Assembly: GCA_046299555.1 (NCBI GenBank)
Contig: JBKBHS010000001.1
Span: 1,612,001-1,676,000, forward strand
Direction: 5' to 3'
Source of the DNA: CALKJP01 sp046299555
GTDB taxonomy: Bacteria > Bacteroidota > Bacteroidia > JACCXN01
Length of the DNA stretch: 64,000 nt
Under the pieces are notes generated by a model, which worked only from the letters and a program-made list of their open reading frames with translations, did no database searches and had not been told where the DNA came from. This document shows positions 9,654-18,147 of the stretch, one piece after another. Numbering within the stretch: the first letter of the stretch is position 1; each line of letters opens with the position of its first letter. The position numbers and the translations under genes were made by a program.

Positions 9654-9682
9654 TTGTTTTACATACAAAGTTATTTACTTTG
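9654..9682 (+). promoter_or_regulatory. Candidate promoter for the TlpA-like gene
   Basis: TTG at 9654-9656, a 19-base spacer, then TACTTTG at 9676-9682. This is the Bacteroidota TTG / TAnnTTTG pattern with one base missing in the -7 box. A start about 5-6 bases downstream would fall at or next to the ATG at 9688, giving an almost leaderless mRNA. It also argues against the upstream in-frame start at 9649. Confidence 0.45.
9666..9673 (-). promoter_or_regulatory. Candidate -7 box for the 361-aa gene / murQ operon
   Basis: On the minus strand the sequence reads TAACTTTG, an exact TAnnTTTG box, 36 bases before the TTG start at 9630. No good TTG is found 19 bases upstream. It lies inside the spacer of the opposite-strand promoter, so the two promoters would overlap. 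Confidence 0.4.
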
Positions 9683-9687
9683 CAAAC

Positions 9688-10173
9688 ATGAATGCACGAA
9701 TATTAGTTTTTTTGATATTTATTTTTTTAAATATCATTGTACATGCTCAATCCATCCCTATCGTTAAATTTGATTTTTACGAGAATTTAAGAGCTAAGCA
9801 AAACGATACCACTTATATAGTAAATTTTTGGGCTACTTGGTGTAAGCCTTGTGTAAATGAGCTCCCATATTTTGAACAAATTAAGGAAACATATAAAAAC
9901 GATAAAGTGCAAGTTGTTTTAATTTCGCTTGATTTTATAAAACAATATGATTCTAAGTTGAAACCGTTTGTAGAAAAGCGTAAAATACAATCGCAAGTAG
10001 TATTATTAGATGAACCAAATTATAATATTTGGATTGATAAAGTAGATAGTACTTGGGGAGGAGCAATACCTGCAACAGTTATTTTTAATAACAATAAAAA
10101 ATTTTATCAGTTTTTTGAACGGGAATTTACATTTGACGAGTTAAACCAAATTATAAAACCGATAATTCAATAA
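9688..10173 (+). CDS. Secreted TlpA-like thioredoxin-fold protein
   Basis: About 161 residues. The N-terminus MNARILVFLIFIFLNIIVHAQ is a clear signal peptide (written here as MNARILVFLIF then IFLNIIVHAQ), so the domain is periplasmic. The redox motif WATWCKPC with a CxxC pair is followed by VNELPYFEQI, as in TlpA/ResA thiol-disulfide reductases. A cis-Pro equivalent is in IPATVIF near residue 130. The ATG at 9688 is preferred over 9649 because it begins the signal peptide and follows a promoter-like box. It is 3 bases upstream of a second thioredoxin-like gene, so the two form an operon. Confidence 0.85.
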   Translation: MNARILVFLIFIFLNIIVHAQSIPIVKFDFYENLRAKQNDTTYIVNFWATWCKPCVNELPYFEQIKETYKNDKVQVVLISLDFIKQYDSKLKPFVEKRKIQSQVVLLDEPNYNIWIDKVDSTWGGAIPATVIFNNNKKFYQFFEREFTFDELNQIIKPIIQ

Positions 10174-10176
10174 ATT

Positions 10177-10791
10177 ATGAAAACTTTAATTTTAGCCACA
10201 GTATTTGCGTTTAGCAGTTTATCATTAAAATTTATTTCGAACCAATCAGGCTATAAAGTAGGCGATAAGGTAGAAGATTTTAAGTTGAAAAATATAGATG
10301 GAAAAATGCTGTCTATGGCAGATTATAAAGAAGCCAAAGGAATAATCGTTATTTTTACCTGTAATCATTGCCCCTTTTCTGTCGCTTATGAAGACAGAAT
10401 AATTGATATACACAAACGTTATGCTCCTAAAGGATATCCGGTTATAGCCATTAATCCGAATGATGCAACAATTCAACCCGATGATTCATTCGACAAAATG
10501 AAAGAACGCGCAAAAAAGAAAAAATTCCCCTTTGCCTATTTATATGACGAAACTCAAGAAGTAGCTAAGCGCTTTGGAGCTACAAGGACACCGCACGTTT
10601 TTGTAGTGAGTAAAAAAGATACTGAATTTATTGTTGATTACATTGGAGCTATTGATGATAATTCTAACGAACCACAAAATGTAAAAACAAAATATCTGGA
10701 AAACGCCTTGAACGAATTACTTGAAGGTAAGCCTGTATCGCAAAACTTTACCAAAGCAATAGGTTGTACCATTAAATGGAAGAAAGAGTAA
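10177..10791 (+). CDS. Thioredoxin family protein (AhpC/TSA-redoxin type), probably exported
   Basis: A 204-residue peroxiredoxin-like thioredoxin protein. After a short hydrophobic N-terminus (MKTLILATVFAFSSLSLKF) comes VGDKVEDFKLKNIDGK, the standard start of redoxin domains. The active site is TCNHCPF, with Cys62 and Cys65; this CxxCPF form is typical of the Bacteroidota/cyanobacterial 'thioredoxin family protein' group. RTPHVFVV supplies the cis-proline loop at about residue 145. It directly follows the TlpA-like gene (3-base gap), so the pair probably acts on envelope thiols. The physiological substrate is unknown. Confidence 0.85.
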   Translation: MKTLILATVFAFSSLSLKFISNQSGYKVGDKVEDFKLKNIDGKMLSMADYKEAKGIIVIFTCNHCPFSVAYEDRIIDIHKRYAPKGYPVIAINPNDATIQPDDSFDKMKERAKKKKFPFAYLYDETQEVAKRFGATRTPHVFVVSKKDTEFIVDYIGAIDDNSNEPQNVKTKYLENALNELLEGKPVSQNFTKAIGCTIKWKKE

Positions 10792-10838
10792 TTTTATTTT
10801 CCAAATAACATGTTATTTAACCATTAATGTAAAATACA

Positions 10839-10869
10839 TTAGTATTAATGGCTATAAAATTTATATTTG
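10839..10869 (+). promoter_or_regulatory. Promoter upstream of the M16 peptidase operon
   Basis: TATATTTG at 10862-10869 is an exact TAnnTTTG box. A weak -33 element TTA lies at 10839-10841. The first gene starts at 10895, giving a predicted leader of about 20 bases. Confidence 0.55.
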
Positions 10870-10894
10870 ACAAATAACACAATTCCCAAAATCA

Positions 10895-12220
10895 ATGATT
10901 AGAAAAAGTTTATTTATTGTAGCTGCCATAGCATTAAGTTATGTTGCATATGGCCAGGCTCAACCCAAAATTAAGTTTGTTGAATATCAGCTTAAAAACG
11001 GTTTGAATGTTATTTTACATCAAGACAATACCACTCCAATAGTGGCTGTTACGGTTTTGTATCATGTAGGTTCCAAAAATGAAGATCCTCAACGCACCGG
11101 TTTTGCTCATTTTTTTGAGCATTTAATGTTCGAAGGCTCCGAAAATATTGGTCGAGGTGAGTTTGCAAAAATAGTTCAACAAAATGGAGGCGTACTTAAT
11201 GCTAATACAAGTTTCGACAGGACATTTTATTATGAAGTACTTCCTTCTAATCAGCTTGAATTAGGACTTTGGTTAGAATCAGAACGAATGCTGCATGCTA
11301 AAATTGATATTGAAGGAGTAGAAACTCAACGTGCCGTGGTAAAAGAAGAATTAAAAGAGCGTAATGAAAATACTCCTTACGGCTCAGTTTTTAACGAAAT
11401 TTTTGCTCATGCATACAAAGAGCATCCATATCGTTGGACTCCTGGTGGTTCTCCGGAATATATCAATAAAGCTGAATTAAGCGAATTTATTGAGTTTTAC
11501 AAAACATTTTATGTTCCAAACAATGCCACATTATCTATAGCAGGTGATATTGATATTGAACAAACTAAAAAATGGATTGATAAATATTTTTCAGGAATTC
11601 CAAGAGGAACGAAAGAGATACCTCGCCCAAAAATTGTTGAACCTGTAAAAACTGCCGAAGTACGCGATACCGTGTATGATAATATTCAACTTCCGGCTGT
11701 AATAATGGCTTACCATATTCCAGCTCAAGGAACAGATGACTTTTATGCAGTAAGCATGTTAGCAAAGCTATTATCAGATGGTAAAAGCTCTCGTTTGCAA
11801 AAAGAAGTTGTCGATAAACAACAAAAAGCTTTATTTGCCGGAGCTTTTGCATTTCCTACCGAAGATCCGGGTTTGGCCATTATGTTTAGTATTGCAAACA
11901 TGAATGTAAATATTTTGGATTTAGAAGCTGCAATTAATACAGAAATTGAAAAGGTTAGAAATGAAATGATTTCGGAAGAAGAGTTACAAAAAATTAAAAA
12001 TCAGGTAGAGTCAGATTTTATTAACAGAAACTCGAGTGTAGCCGGTATTGCAGAAACATTGGCTAATTATAAAGTTTATTATGGCGATGCTAACTTAATT
12101 AACACCGAAATAAATCGGTATTTAAAAGTAACTCGCGAAGATATTTTACGTGTTGCAAAAAAATATTTTGTAAAAGAAAATAGGGTAGTATTACATTATT
12201 TACCTAAGCAATCTAATTAA
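10895..12220 (+). CDS. M16 family zinc metallopeptidase (catalytic subunit)
   Basis: A 441-residue secreted peptidase of the pitrilysin/insulinase M16B group. A signal peptide (IVAAIALSYVAYGQ) spans about residues 8-21. The inverted zinc motif HFFEH is at residues 72-76 (His72, Glu75, His76), and the downstream zinc ligand region VVKEELKERNENTPYG follows about 75 residues later. The second domain contains GKSSRLQKEVV. It is one unit of a two-gene pair: the next gene, 24 bases downstream, encodes an M16 protein lacking the zinc motif. Such pairs form heterodimers in other bacteria. The likely role is peptide or signal-peptide degradation in the envelope (inference). Confidence 0.93.
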   Translation: MIRKSLFIVAAIALSYVAYGQAQPKIKFVEYQLKNGLNVILHQDNTTPIVAVTVLYHVGSKNEDPQRTGFAHFFEHLMFEGSENIGRGEFAKIVQQNGGVLNANTSFDRTFYYEVLPSNQLELGLWLESERMLHAKIDIEGVETQRAVVKEELKERNENTPYGSVFNEIFAHAYKEHPYRWTPGGSPEYINKAELSEFIEFYKTFYVPNNATLSIAGDIDIEQTKKWIDKYFSGIPRGTKEIPRPKIVEPVKTAEVRDTVYDNIQLPAVIMAYHIPAQGTDDFYAVSMLAKLLSDGKSSRLQKEVVDKQQKALFAGAFAFPTEDPGLAIMFSIANMNVNILDLEAAINTEIEKVRNEMISEEELQKIKNQVESDFINRNSSVAGIAETLANYKVYYGDANLINTEINRYLKVTREDILRVAKKYFVKENRVVLHYLPKQSN

Positions 12221-12244
12221 TTCCAATTTTAAAAATCAGAAACT

Positions 12245-14323
12245 ATGCTAAGATATATTTCCATACTAATTGCATTTTGTTTTACGCTACAAATTTCTTT
12301 TGCTCAGAAATTTGACAGAAGCGTGCGTCCAAAGCCTGCTGCAGCACCTGTTATTAAACTTGGTGATACAAAAACATTTGAACTTGAAAACGGATTAAAA
12401 GTGTTTGTAGTTGAAAATACGAAATTACCTCGCGTTTCATTTTCGTTGGTTTTAGACATCGATCCCGAATTAGAAGGCAATTCAGCCGGTTTGCAAAATG
12501 CTTTTGGCGAATTAATGAGTTCAGGTACCTTAAATCGCTCTAAAGAGCAATTAAACAATGAAATTGATTTTATGGGGGCAAGTTTAAATACTTCCGCAAC
12601 CGGATTAAATGCTTCTTCGCTAAAAAAACATACAGAAAAGTTACTTGCAATTATGGCAGATGTGGTGATGAATCCGGATTTTAAAAACGAAGAATTAGAA
12701 AAAATAAAAACTAATATGCTTTCGAGTTTAGCTGCTGAAAAGGATAACCCCGATGCCATTATTGCCAAAGTTCAAAGCGCTTTAGTTTTTGGAAAAAATC
12801 ATCCTTATGGAGAAATAGAAACCGAAGAAACAGTAAACAACATTAGTTTAGATAAATGCAAAAATTTTTATAATACTTATTGGAAACCTAATGTAGCATA
12901 TTTAGCAGTTGTAGGCGATATTACATTGGAAGAAGCAAAAAAGCTAATTGAAAAATATTTTTTAGCTTGGAAAAGAGCAGAAGTACCAAAAACAAATTAT
13001 CCAATTCCTTCAAAATTATCAGAACGTAATATTGCTCTTGTTCACAAAACGGGTGCGGTTCAATCAGTTATAAATGTCTCAAATTATGTTAATCTTAAGC
13101 CGGGTTCACCGGATGAAATAAAAGTTCGCGTAATGAATAATATACTGGGAGGAGGCATGTCATCTCGATTATTTATGAACTTACGTGAAACTCATGGCTG
13201 GACTTATGGTTCTTATTCAAGAATAAGTTCCGATCGTTTAGCTTCGAGTTTTACAGCTTATGCAAAAGTTAGAAATGCTGTTACTGATAGTTCCATTCAT
13301 GAAATTTTTAATGAGCTCAATCGAATTAGAAATGAAGTTCCAACCAAAGAGGAAGTAGAAGGTATTAAAAATTATTTAACAGGTACATTCGCCATGTCGT
13401 TAGAAGACCCAAAAACAATAGCCAACTTTGCCATTAATATAGAACGATATGGATTACCTAAAGATTATTATGCTAATTATTTAAAACGCTTATCAGATGT
13501 AACTCCTGACGATGTAAAAGAAATGGCACAGAAATACATTCAGCCTGAAAATTGTTGGATTATTGTGGTTGGAAATAGAGATGAAATTAAAGATAAAATT
13601 TCGAAATTTTCTAAAAATGGTAAAGTCGATTTGTATGATATATATGCCAATCCGGTAAGTGATATAAAACCTGCGCCAAAGGGAATTTCCTCTCAAACTG
13701 TGGTTAACAACTATATTGAAGCAATTGGAGGACAAAAATCTATTTCTAAAATTAAAGATTTAAGTATGGTTTATAATGCAACGATACAAGGTATGAGTAT
13801 AGAAATGAAATCCTATCAAAAAGCCCCTAATAAATACATGATGCAGATAGGAATGGGTGAAATGATTTTCCAAAAAATGGTTTACGATGGTGTTAAAGGA
13901 CGTGCCAGTGGAATGCAGGGAACTCAAGATTTACAAGGCGAAGACTTGGAAGAATTACAATATCAAGCCATTATGTTTCCAGAAACACAATATGAAAAAT
14001 TAGGATTTAAAATTAATTTAAAAGGTGTTGATGCAATAGATGGCAAAGATGCCTATGTGTTAGAAATTACCAACCCTAAAGGCAGTAAATCAACCGAATA
14101 TTTTGATGTAAAATCAGGTTTGAAATTACGTTCGGTAAGAACATCTGATTCGCCTCAGGGACCTATTACTCAAACAACCGACTATGCTGATTACAAAGAT
14201 GTGAAAGGAGTTAAATTCCCGCACGAAATTAATCAGACAGCAGGACCGCAATCATTTAAGTTGAAAGCAAAAACAATAGAAGTAAATAAAAAACTAAAAG
14301 ATACATTATTTGAAATCAAATAG
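12245..14323 (+). CDS. M16 family non-catalytic partner fused to a LolA-like C-terminal domain
   Basis: A 692-residue secreted protein with a signal peptide ending in QISFAQ. Residues about 40-460 form the two-lobed M16 fold. Where the catalytic partner has HFFEH, this one has NAFGE (residues 85-89), so both zinc His and the catalytic Glu are gone. It keeps the C-lobe substrate motif GGGMSSRLFMNLRE and GWTYG that supplies the Arg/Tyr pair in M16B heterodimers. From about residue 490 there is an extra domain of roughly 200 residues beginning VVNNYIEAIGGQKSISKIKD that resembles outer-membrane lipoprotein-sorting (LolA/LolB-like) folds. A strong terminator follows at 14344. Confidence 0.88.
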   Translation: MLRYISILIAFCFTLQISFAQKFDRSVRPKPAAAPVIKLGDTKTFELENGLKVFVVENTKLPRVSFSLVLDIDPELEGNSAGLQNAFGELMSSGTLNRSKEQLNNEIDFMGASLNTSATGLNASSLKKHTEKLLAIMADVVMNPDFKNEELEKIKTNMLSSLAAEKDNPDAIIAKVQSALVFGKNHPYGEIETEETVNNISLDKCKNFYNTYWKPNVAYLAVVGDITLEEAKKLIEKYFLAWKRAEVPKTNYPIPSKLSERNIALVHKTGAVQSVINVSNYVNLKPGSPDEIKVRVMNNILGGGMSSRLFMNLRETHGWTYGSYSRISSDRLASSFTAYAKVRNAVTDSSIHEIFNELNRIRNEVPTKEEVEGIKNYLTGTFAMSLEDPKTIANFAINIERYGLPKDYYANYLKRLSDVTPDDVKEMAQKYIQPENCWIIVVGNRDEIKDKISKFSKNGKVDLYDIYANPVSDIKPAPKGISSQTVVNNYIEAIGGQKSISKIKDLSMVYNATIQGMSIEMKSYQKAPNKYMMQIGMGEMIFQKMVYDGVKGRASGMQGTQDLQGEDLEELQYQAIMFPETQYEKLGFKINLKGVDAIDGKDAYVLEITNPKGSKSTEYFDVKSGLKLRSVRTSDSPQGPITQTTDYADYKDVKGVKFPHEINQTAGPQSFKLKAKTIEVNKKLKDTLFEIK

Positions 14324-14343
14324 TAGATAGCTATAACGCTTTA

Positions 14344-14374
14344 AAACGCCTCCCATCAGGAGGCGTTTTTTGTT
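14344..14374 (+). terminator. Rho-independent terminator after the M16 peptidase pair
   Basis: AAACGCCTCC at 14344-14353 pairs perfectly with GGAGGCGTTT at 14359-14368 around the loop CATCA, followed by a T-rich tail. This 10-bp GC-rich stem ends the operon that starts at 10895 and excludes the TTG at 14370 as the start of the next gene. Confidence 0.9.
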
Positions 14375-14414
14375 GCCTGAATTATCTGTATTTTTAGCCT
14401 TTAAATATTACCAA

Positions 14415-14876
14415 ATGACAGAACCTCTTGCTGATAAAGTAATTGATAATTACCATTACACCTGCCAAAAACAAAAGGTTGATTTAAAACTGGTTGCTTC
14501 TGAATTAAACAAAACCTATTGGATTAGAAATTATACCGAAAAAGAAGTTGCTAAAAGCATTGAACATTGTATAGCATTTTCTGTGTTCAATAAAAACAAT
14601 CAACAAGTTGCTTTTGCACGTGTAATTACAGATAGATTTACATTTGCCTATCTTTCTGATGTATTTGTAATTAAAAGCGAAAGAGGAAAAGGTATTTCAA
14701 AACATTTAATGCAATACATTCTTTCTCACCCGCATTTACAAGAACTAAGGCGCTTTATGTTAGCCACACTGGATGCTCATGGACTATATGCTCAGTTTGG
14801 TTTTAAACAAATAGCCCATCCTGAGCGTTTTATGGAGATAAATAATTCTACTTTTTACGAACCCATCAATGAATAA
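14415..14876 (+). CDS. GNAT family N-acetyltransferase
   Basis: A 153-residue acetyl-CoA-dependent acyltransferase. The acetyl-CoA loop is seen as DVFVIKSERGKGISKHLMQ at about residues 81-99 (motif V-x-x-x-x-R-G-x-G). The end LDAHGLYAQFGFK is the usual GNAT beta-bulge and C-terminal strand. This arrangement matches small GNATs annotated as GNAT family N-acetyltransferase in Bacteroidota. I start at ATG 14415 because the upstream in-frame start lies in the terminator. Its stop overlaps the start of the SDR gene by 8 bases, so they are translationally coupled. The substrate is unknown. Confidence 0.88.
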   Translation: MTEPLADKVIDNYHYTCQKQKVDLKLVASELNKTYWIRNYTEKEVAKSIEHCIAFSVFNKNNQQVAFARVITDRFTFAYLSDVFVIKSERGKGISKHLMQYILSHPHLQELRRFMLATLDAHGLYAQFGFKQIAHPERFMEINNSTFYEPINE

Positions 14877-15687
14877 GATTGTATTAATTACCGGTTCATC
14901 TACCGGAATTGGAAGAGAAACCGCATTGTATTTTGCTCAAAAGGGCTGGCAGGTTGCTGCTACCATGCGTAATCCGGATAAGGAAACGGAACTACAAAAA
15001 TATCCTAATATTCATTTATTTCAGTTAGATGTTACCAGTAAACAATCTATTCAACAAGCAGTAGAAAAGGTTATTCAAAAGTTTGGAAAAATAGATGTAT
15101 TGGTAAATAATGCAGGTTTTTCTGTAACAGGAATTTTTGAAGGCATTTCGGAAGAAGATTTAAAGCGTCAGTTTGATACCAATGTATTTGGCTTAATGCA
15201 ACTGACTAAGGAAGTTTTGCCACACATGCGTCATCAGAAATCCGGATGTATTATTAATGTAAGTTCTATTGCAGGCAAATTAGCCTTACCATTGTTCAGC
15301 GTATATCATGCTACTAAGTTTGCAGTAGAAGGTTTTTCAGAATCATTACAATATGAGTTAAGGCCATTTAATATTAAAATAAAATTGATAGAGCCCGGAA
15401 TTATTTATACCGATTTTTATGAACGCTCAATGATTTTGGCTAAGAAAGATGATGTAAAGGAGTATGAAATATTTTTTAGAAAAGTAAAAAAAATGATGGA
15501 CACATCATCCGGCATCAGTGGTTCTAAAGCTATTGTGGTTGCCAAAGAAATCTATGCTGCAGCTGTTTCGGATAATTATCGTTTGCGCTATCCTGTGGGC
15601 GGGGGGGCAGTACCCTTTTTGTTTTTACGAAAAATTTTACCGGGCAGATTATTTCGTAAAGTTGTTTATACCTTAATGTATCGTTAA
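14869..15687 (+). CDS. Short-chain dehydrogenase/reductase (SDR), classical type
   Basis: A 272-residue NAD(P)-dependent oxidoreductase. The cofactor motif GSSTGIGRE (TGxxxGxG) is at residues 9-17, the structural NNAG motif is at about residues 81-84, and the active site has Ser (NVSSIAGKL) and YHATK with the Tyr/Lys pair near residues 145-149. These are the classical catalytic residues. The N-terminus (KIVLITGSS) is typical of the group with broad alcohol or sterol-like substrates. The gene overlaps the GNAT upstream and abuts an MMPL-type exporter downstream with no gap, suggesting a shared, possibly lipid-related, pathway (inference). Confidence 0.92.
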   Translation: MNKIVLITGSSTGIGRETALYFAQKGWQVAATMRNPDKETELQKYPNIHLFQLDVTSKQSIQQAVEKVIQKFGKIDVLVNNAGFSVTGIFEGISEEDLKRQFDTNVFGLMQLTKEVLPHMRHQKSGCIINVSSIAGKLALPLFSVYHATKFAVEGFSESLQYELRPFNIKIKLIEPGIIYTDFYERSMILAKKDDVKEYEIFFRKVKKMMDTSSGISGSKAIVVAKEIYAAAVSDNYRLRYPVGGGAVPFLFLRKILPGRLFRKVVYTLMYR

Positions 15688-17943
15688 TTGCTACGCTGGT
15701 CAAAACATATTATTATTGGTATAACACTAATTAGTGTAGTATGCGTATTCTTAGCTTCTCGCTTAGGCTTTGATTACAATTTTGAAAACTACTTTCCAAA
15801 GGGCGATCCGGAGTTGGAGTTTTTTCTTCAATACCGCGAAAAATTTGATAATGACAATGATTATGTACTTATCGGTTTAAAAAACAATGCTGGAATTTTT
15901 CAAAAAGATTTTTTACAAAAAATAGTTCAGCTTACTGATTCTTTAAGAGAAATACCCTATATTGAAAATGTTACTTCGCCTGTAAATTTAAAACAGATAA
16001 TTGTTGGTCCGCTTGGTCCGGTAGAAGTTCCTTATTTACATCCTGATGAAGAAGAACGATATGGAGACGATTCAGCAAAAGTTTATTCCAACAAAGAATT
16101 GGTTGGAACCTTTTTCTCTCCTCAAGGTAAAGCAGTAACCATACTTTTAAAAACTGCATACAATCCCTCTAAAGAAAAATCGGATATCATTGCAGAAAGC
16201 GTTAAAAAAACAGTTACACAGTTTCAGTTCGATGAAACTCATATTGCAGGAAAAGTAATTGCTCAAAAAGTTTATATTGATAAAATGCAATGGGAACTCA
16301 TGGTATTTATATCCATTGCCATTGTACTCATTATTATTTTTCTGTATGTAGCATTTAAAGCGCTGTGGGCTATACTTATTCCGCTGGTGGTGGTATTTAT
16401 TTCTGTATTGTGGTTGTTGGGCTTTATGAGTATTACCAATCAACCAATTGATTTGTTAATGACCTTGATGCCTACCATCATGTTTGTTGTTGGTATGAGC
16501 GATGTGGTGCATATCATTACACGTTATGTAGAAGAGTTGCGTATTGGAAGAAATAAGCGTGATGCATTAAACATTACTATTAAAGAAGTGGGGCTGGCTA
16601 CTTTTTTTACTTCCTTTACTACAGCTGTTGGTTTTATAACGCTCATCACTATAAAAATTAAACCGGTACAACAGTTTGGTTGGTATATGGCAGCGGGTGT
16701 TTTCTTTGCATTTGTGGTTGCTTTTACTTTGCTTCCATCAATTTTATTGTATTTAAAAACTCCTCGTGTTGCAGAAAAAAGCATACATAGTGTTTACTGG
16801 AATAAAATTTTAAGAGGACTTTTTGTTTGGATTATTCGCAATCAAAAAAAGATTGTAAGCACTTTTGTATTGCTTGTTATTATCGCATTTATTGGCATTT
16901 CAAAAATTGAAATCAATAATTATATATTGGAAGATTTAAGAGATAGCGATCCGCTAAAAAAAGACTTTGTGTATTTCGAAGAAAATTTTTCTGGAGTTCG
17001 ACCTTTTGAATTGTATCTAAAATCAAGTGATAGCTCACAATCTCTATTATCGCTGGAGGCATTAAAAGAAATTGAAAAAATACAATTTTTTTTGGAAACT
17101 GAATATGGAACAGGCTTTATAGTTTCACCTGTTACACTGGTAAAAACCATTTACAAAGCTTTAAATGGAGGAGGAGAAGCCTATTATAAATTACCTGAAA
17201 GTAATGAAGAAATGGAGCGGGTGATGGCTTTTATTCAAAAATTCAAGAAACGTAAAGAGTTTGCGTCACTTATTTCAGCTGATAATACAGAAGCTCGCAT
17301 TACAGGTAAGATGCATGATATGGGAAGTAAAAATGTTGCCAAAAAAAATCAAGCGCTCGAAAAATTTATAGCTGAAAATATCAATCAAAAAATAATTACT
17401 GCTCAATTAACCGGAAGTGCTCATCTAATTGATAAAAATAATGCTTATTTGGCAAGAAATCTGGTAGGTGGATTGTCCATCGCTTTTTTAATAATTGCGC
17501 TTTTAACGGCTATTTTTTATCGCTCTTATGTAATGGTGTTAATTGCTTTAATTCCTAATTTAATTCCATTGGTATTTATAGCAGGAATAATAGGATTTGC
17601 AGGTATTTATCTTAAAATTTCGACCGGAATTATTTTTACCATTGCTTTTGGTATTGCAGTAGATGATACCATACATTTTTTAAGCAAACTAAAACTCGAA
17701 CTCGATAAAGGCAAAAGTTTGGTGTATGCTGTAAAACGTACATTTTTATCAACCGGAAAAGCCATAATAATTACTTCAATTATTTTATGCGGTGGCTTTT
17801 TATCCTTAATTCTTTCCAGTTTTGAAGGCACATTCTTAGTTGGATTATTAATAAGTCTTACCTTGCTTTTTGCAGTTATTGCTGATTTGTTTTTACTTCC
17901 AATATTGATATTTGCTTGGTATAAACGAAGAAGAATTGTTTAG
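15688..17943 (+). CDS. MMPL/RND superfamily membrane exporter (HAE3-like)
   Basis: A 751-residue membrane protein with two repeated halves, each one helix, a periplasmic domain and five helices. It is half the size of AcrB, as is usual for the MMPL/HAE3 group. TM4-like motifs GMSDVVHIITRYVEE in the first half and FGIAVDDTIHFLSK in the second half carry the acidic residues of the proton relay. It starts with TTG immediately after the SDR stop codon; no ATG or GTG precedes the first helix. Relatives export lipids or hydrophobic polyketides. With the SDR and GNAT it may form a small lipid-modification and export unit. Confidence 0.88.
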   Translation: MLRWSKHIIIGITLISVVCVFLASRLGFDYNFENYFPKGDPELEFFLQYREKFDNDNDYVLIGLKNNAGIFQKDFLQKIVQLTDSLREIPYIENVTSPVNLKQIIVGPLGPVEVPYLHPDEEERYGDDSAKVYSNKELVGTFFSPQGKAVTILLKTAYNPSKEKSDIIAESVKKTVTQFQFDETHIAGKVIAQKVYIDKMQWELMVFISIAIVLIIIFLYVAFKALWAILIPLVVVFISVLWLLGFMSITNQPIDLLMTLMPTIMFVVGMSDVVHIITRYVEELRIGRNKRDALNITIKEVGLATFFTSFTTAVGFITLITIKIKPVQQFGWYMAAGVFFAFVVAFTLLPSILLYLKTPRVAEKSIHSVYWNKILRGLFVWIIRNQKKIVSTFVLLVIIAFIGISKIEINNYILEDLRDSDPLKKDFVYFEENFSGVRPFELYLKSSDSSQSLLSLEALKEIEKIQFFLETEYGTGFIVSPVTLVKTIYKALNGGGEAYYKLPESNEEMERVMAFIQKFKKRKEFASLISADNTEARITGKMHDMGSKNVAKKNQALEKFIAENINQKIITAQLTGSAHLIDKNNAYLARNLVGGLSIAFLIIALLTAIFYRSYVMVLIALIPNLIPLVFIAGIIGFAGIYLKISTGIIFTIAFGIAVDDTIHFLSKLKLELDKGKSLVYAVKRTFLSTGKAIIITSIILCGGFLSLILSSFEGTFLVGLLISLTLLFAVIADLFLLPILIFAWYKRRRIV

Positions 17944-18147
17944 TATTGGTTATTGAAATTAATAGAGATTGGTTGTTTTATTGAATTCAAAAATTGCAGA
18001 TTTCAGATTAGAAAATTCTAAATTCTAAGCACTAAATTCTAAAAAAACATTAATGATTTTATTATTTCATTTACACATTATCTCATTATCAAATCAACTA
18101 ATGGCTAATGGCTACTGACTATTTACTCTTCATCAAATCACTAACTA
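17944..18147. repeat. Intergenic region with short direct repeats
   Basis: This 204-base AT-rich gap between two convergent genes contains three copies of AAATTCTA (18013-18020, 18020-18027, 18034-18041) and a 7-mer tandem CTAATGG at 18098-18111 followed by the variant CTACTGA. No gene, hairpin terminator or promoter stands out. The repeats look like slippage products. Confidence 0.5.

Noticed and set aside
12304..12768. 154-aa open frame on the minus strand within the second M16 gene
   Set aside because: It is the complementary strand of a well-supported gene and shows no domain.
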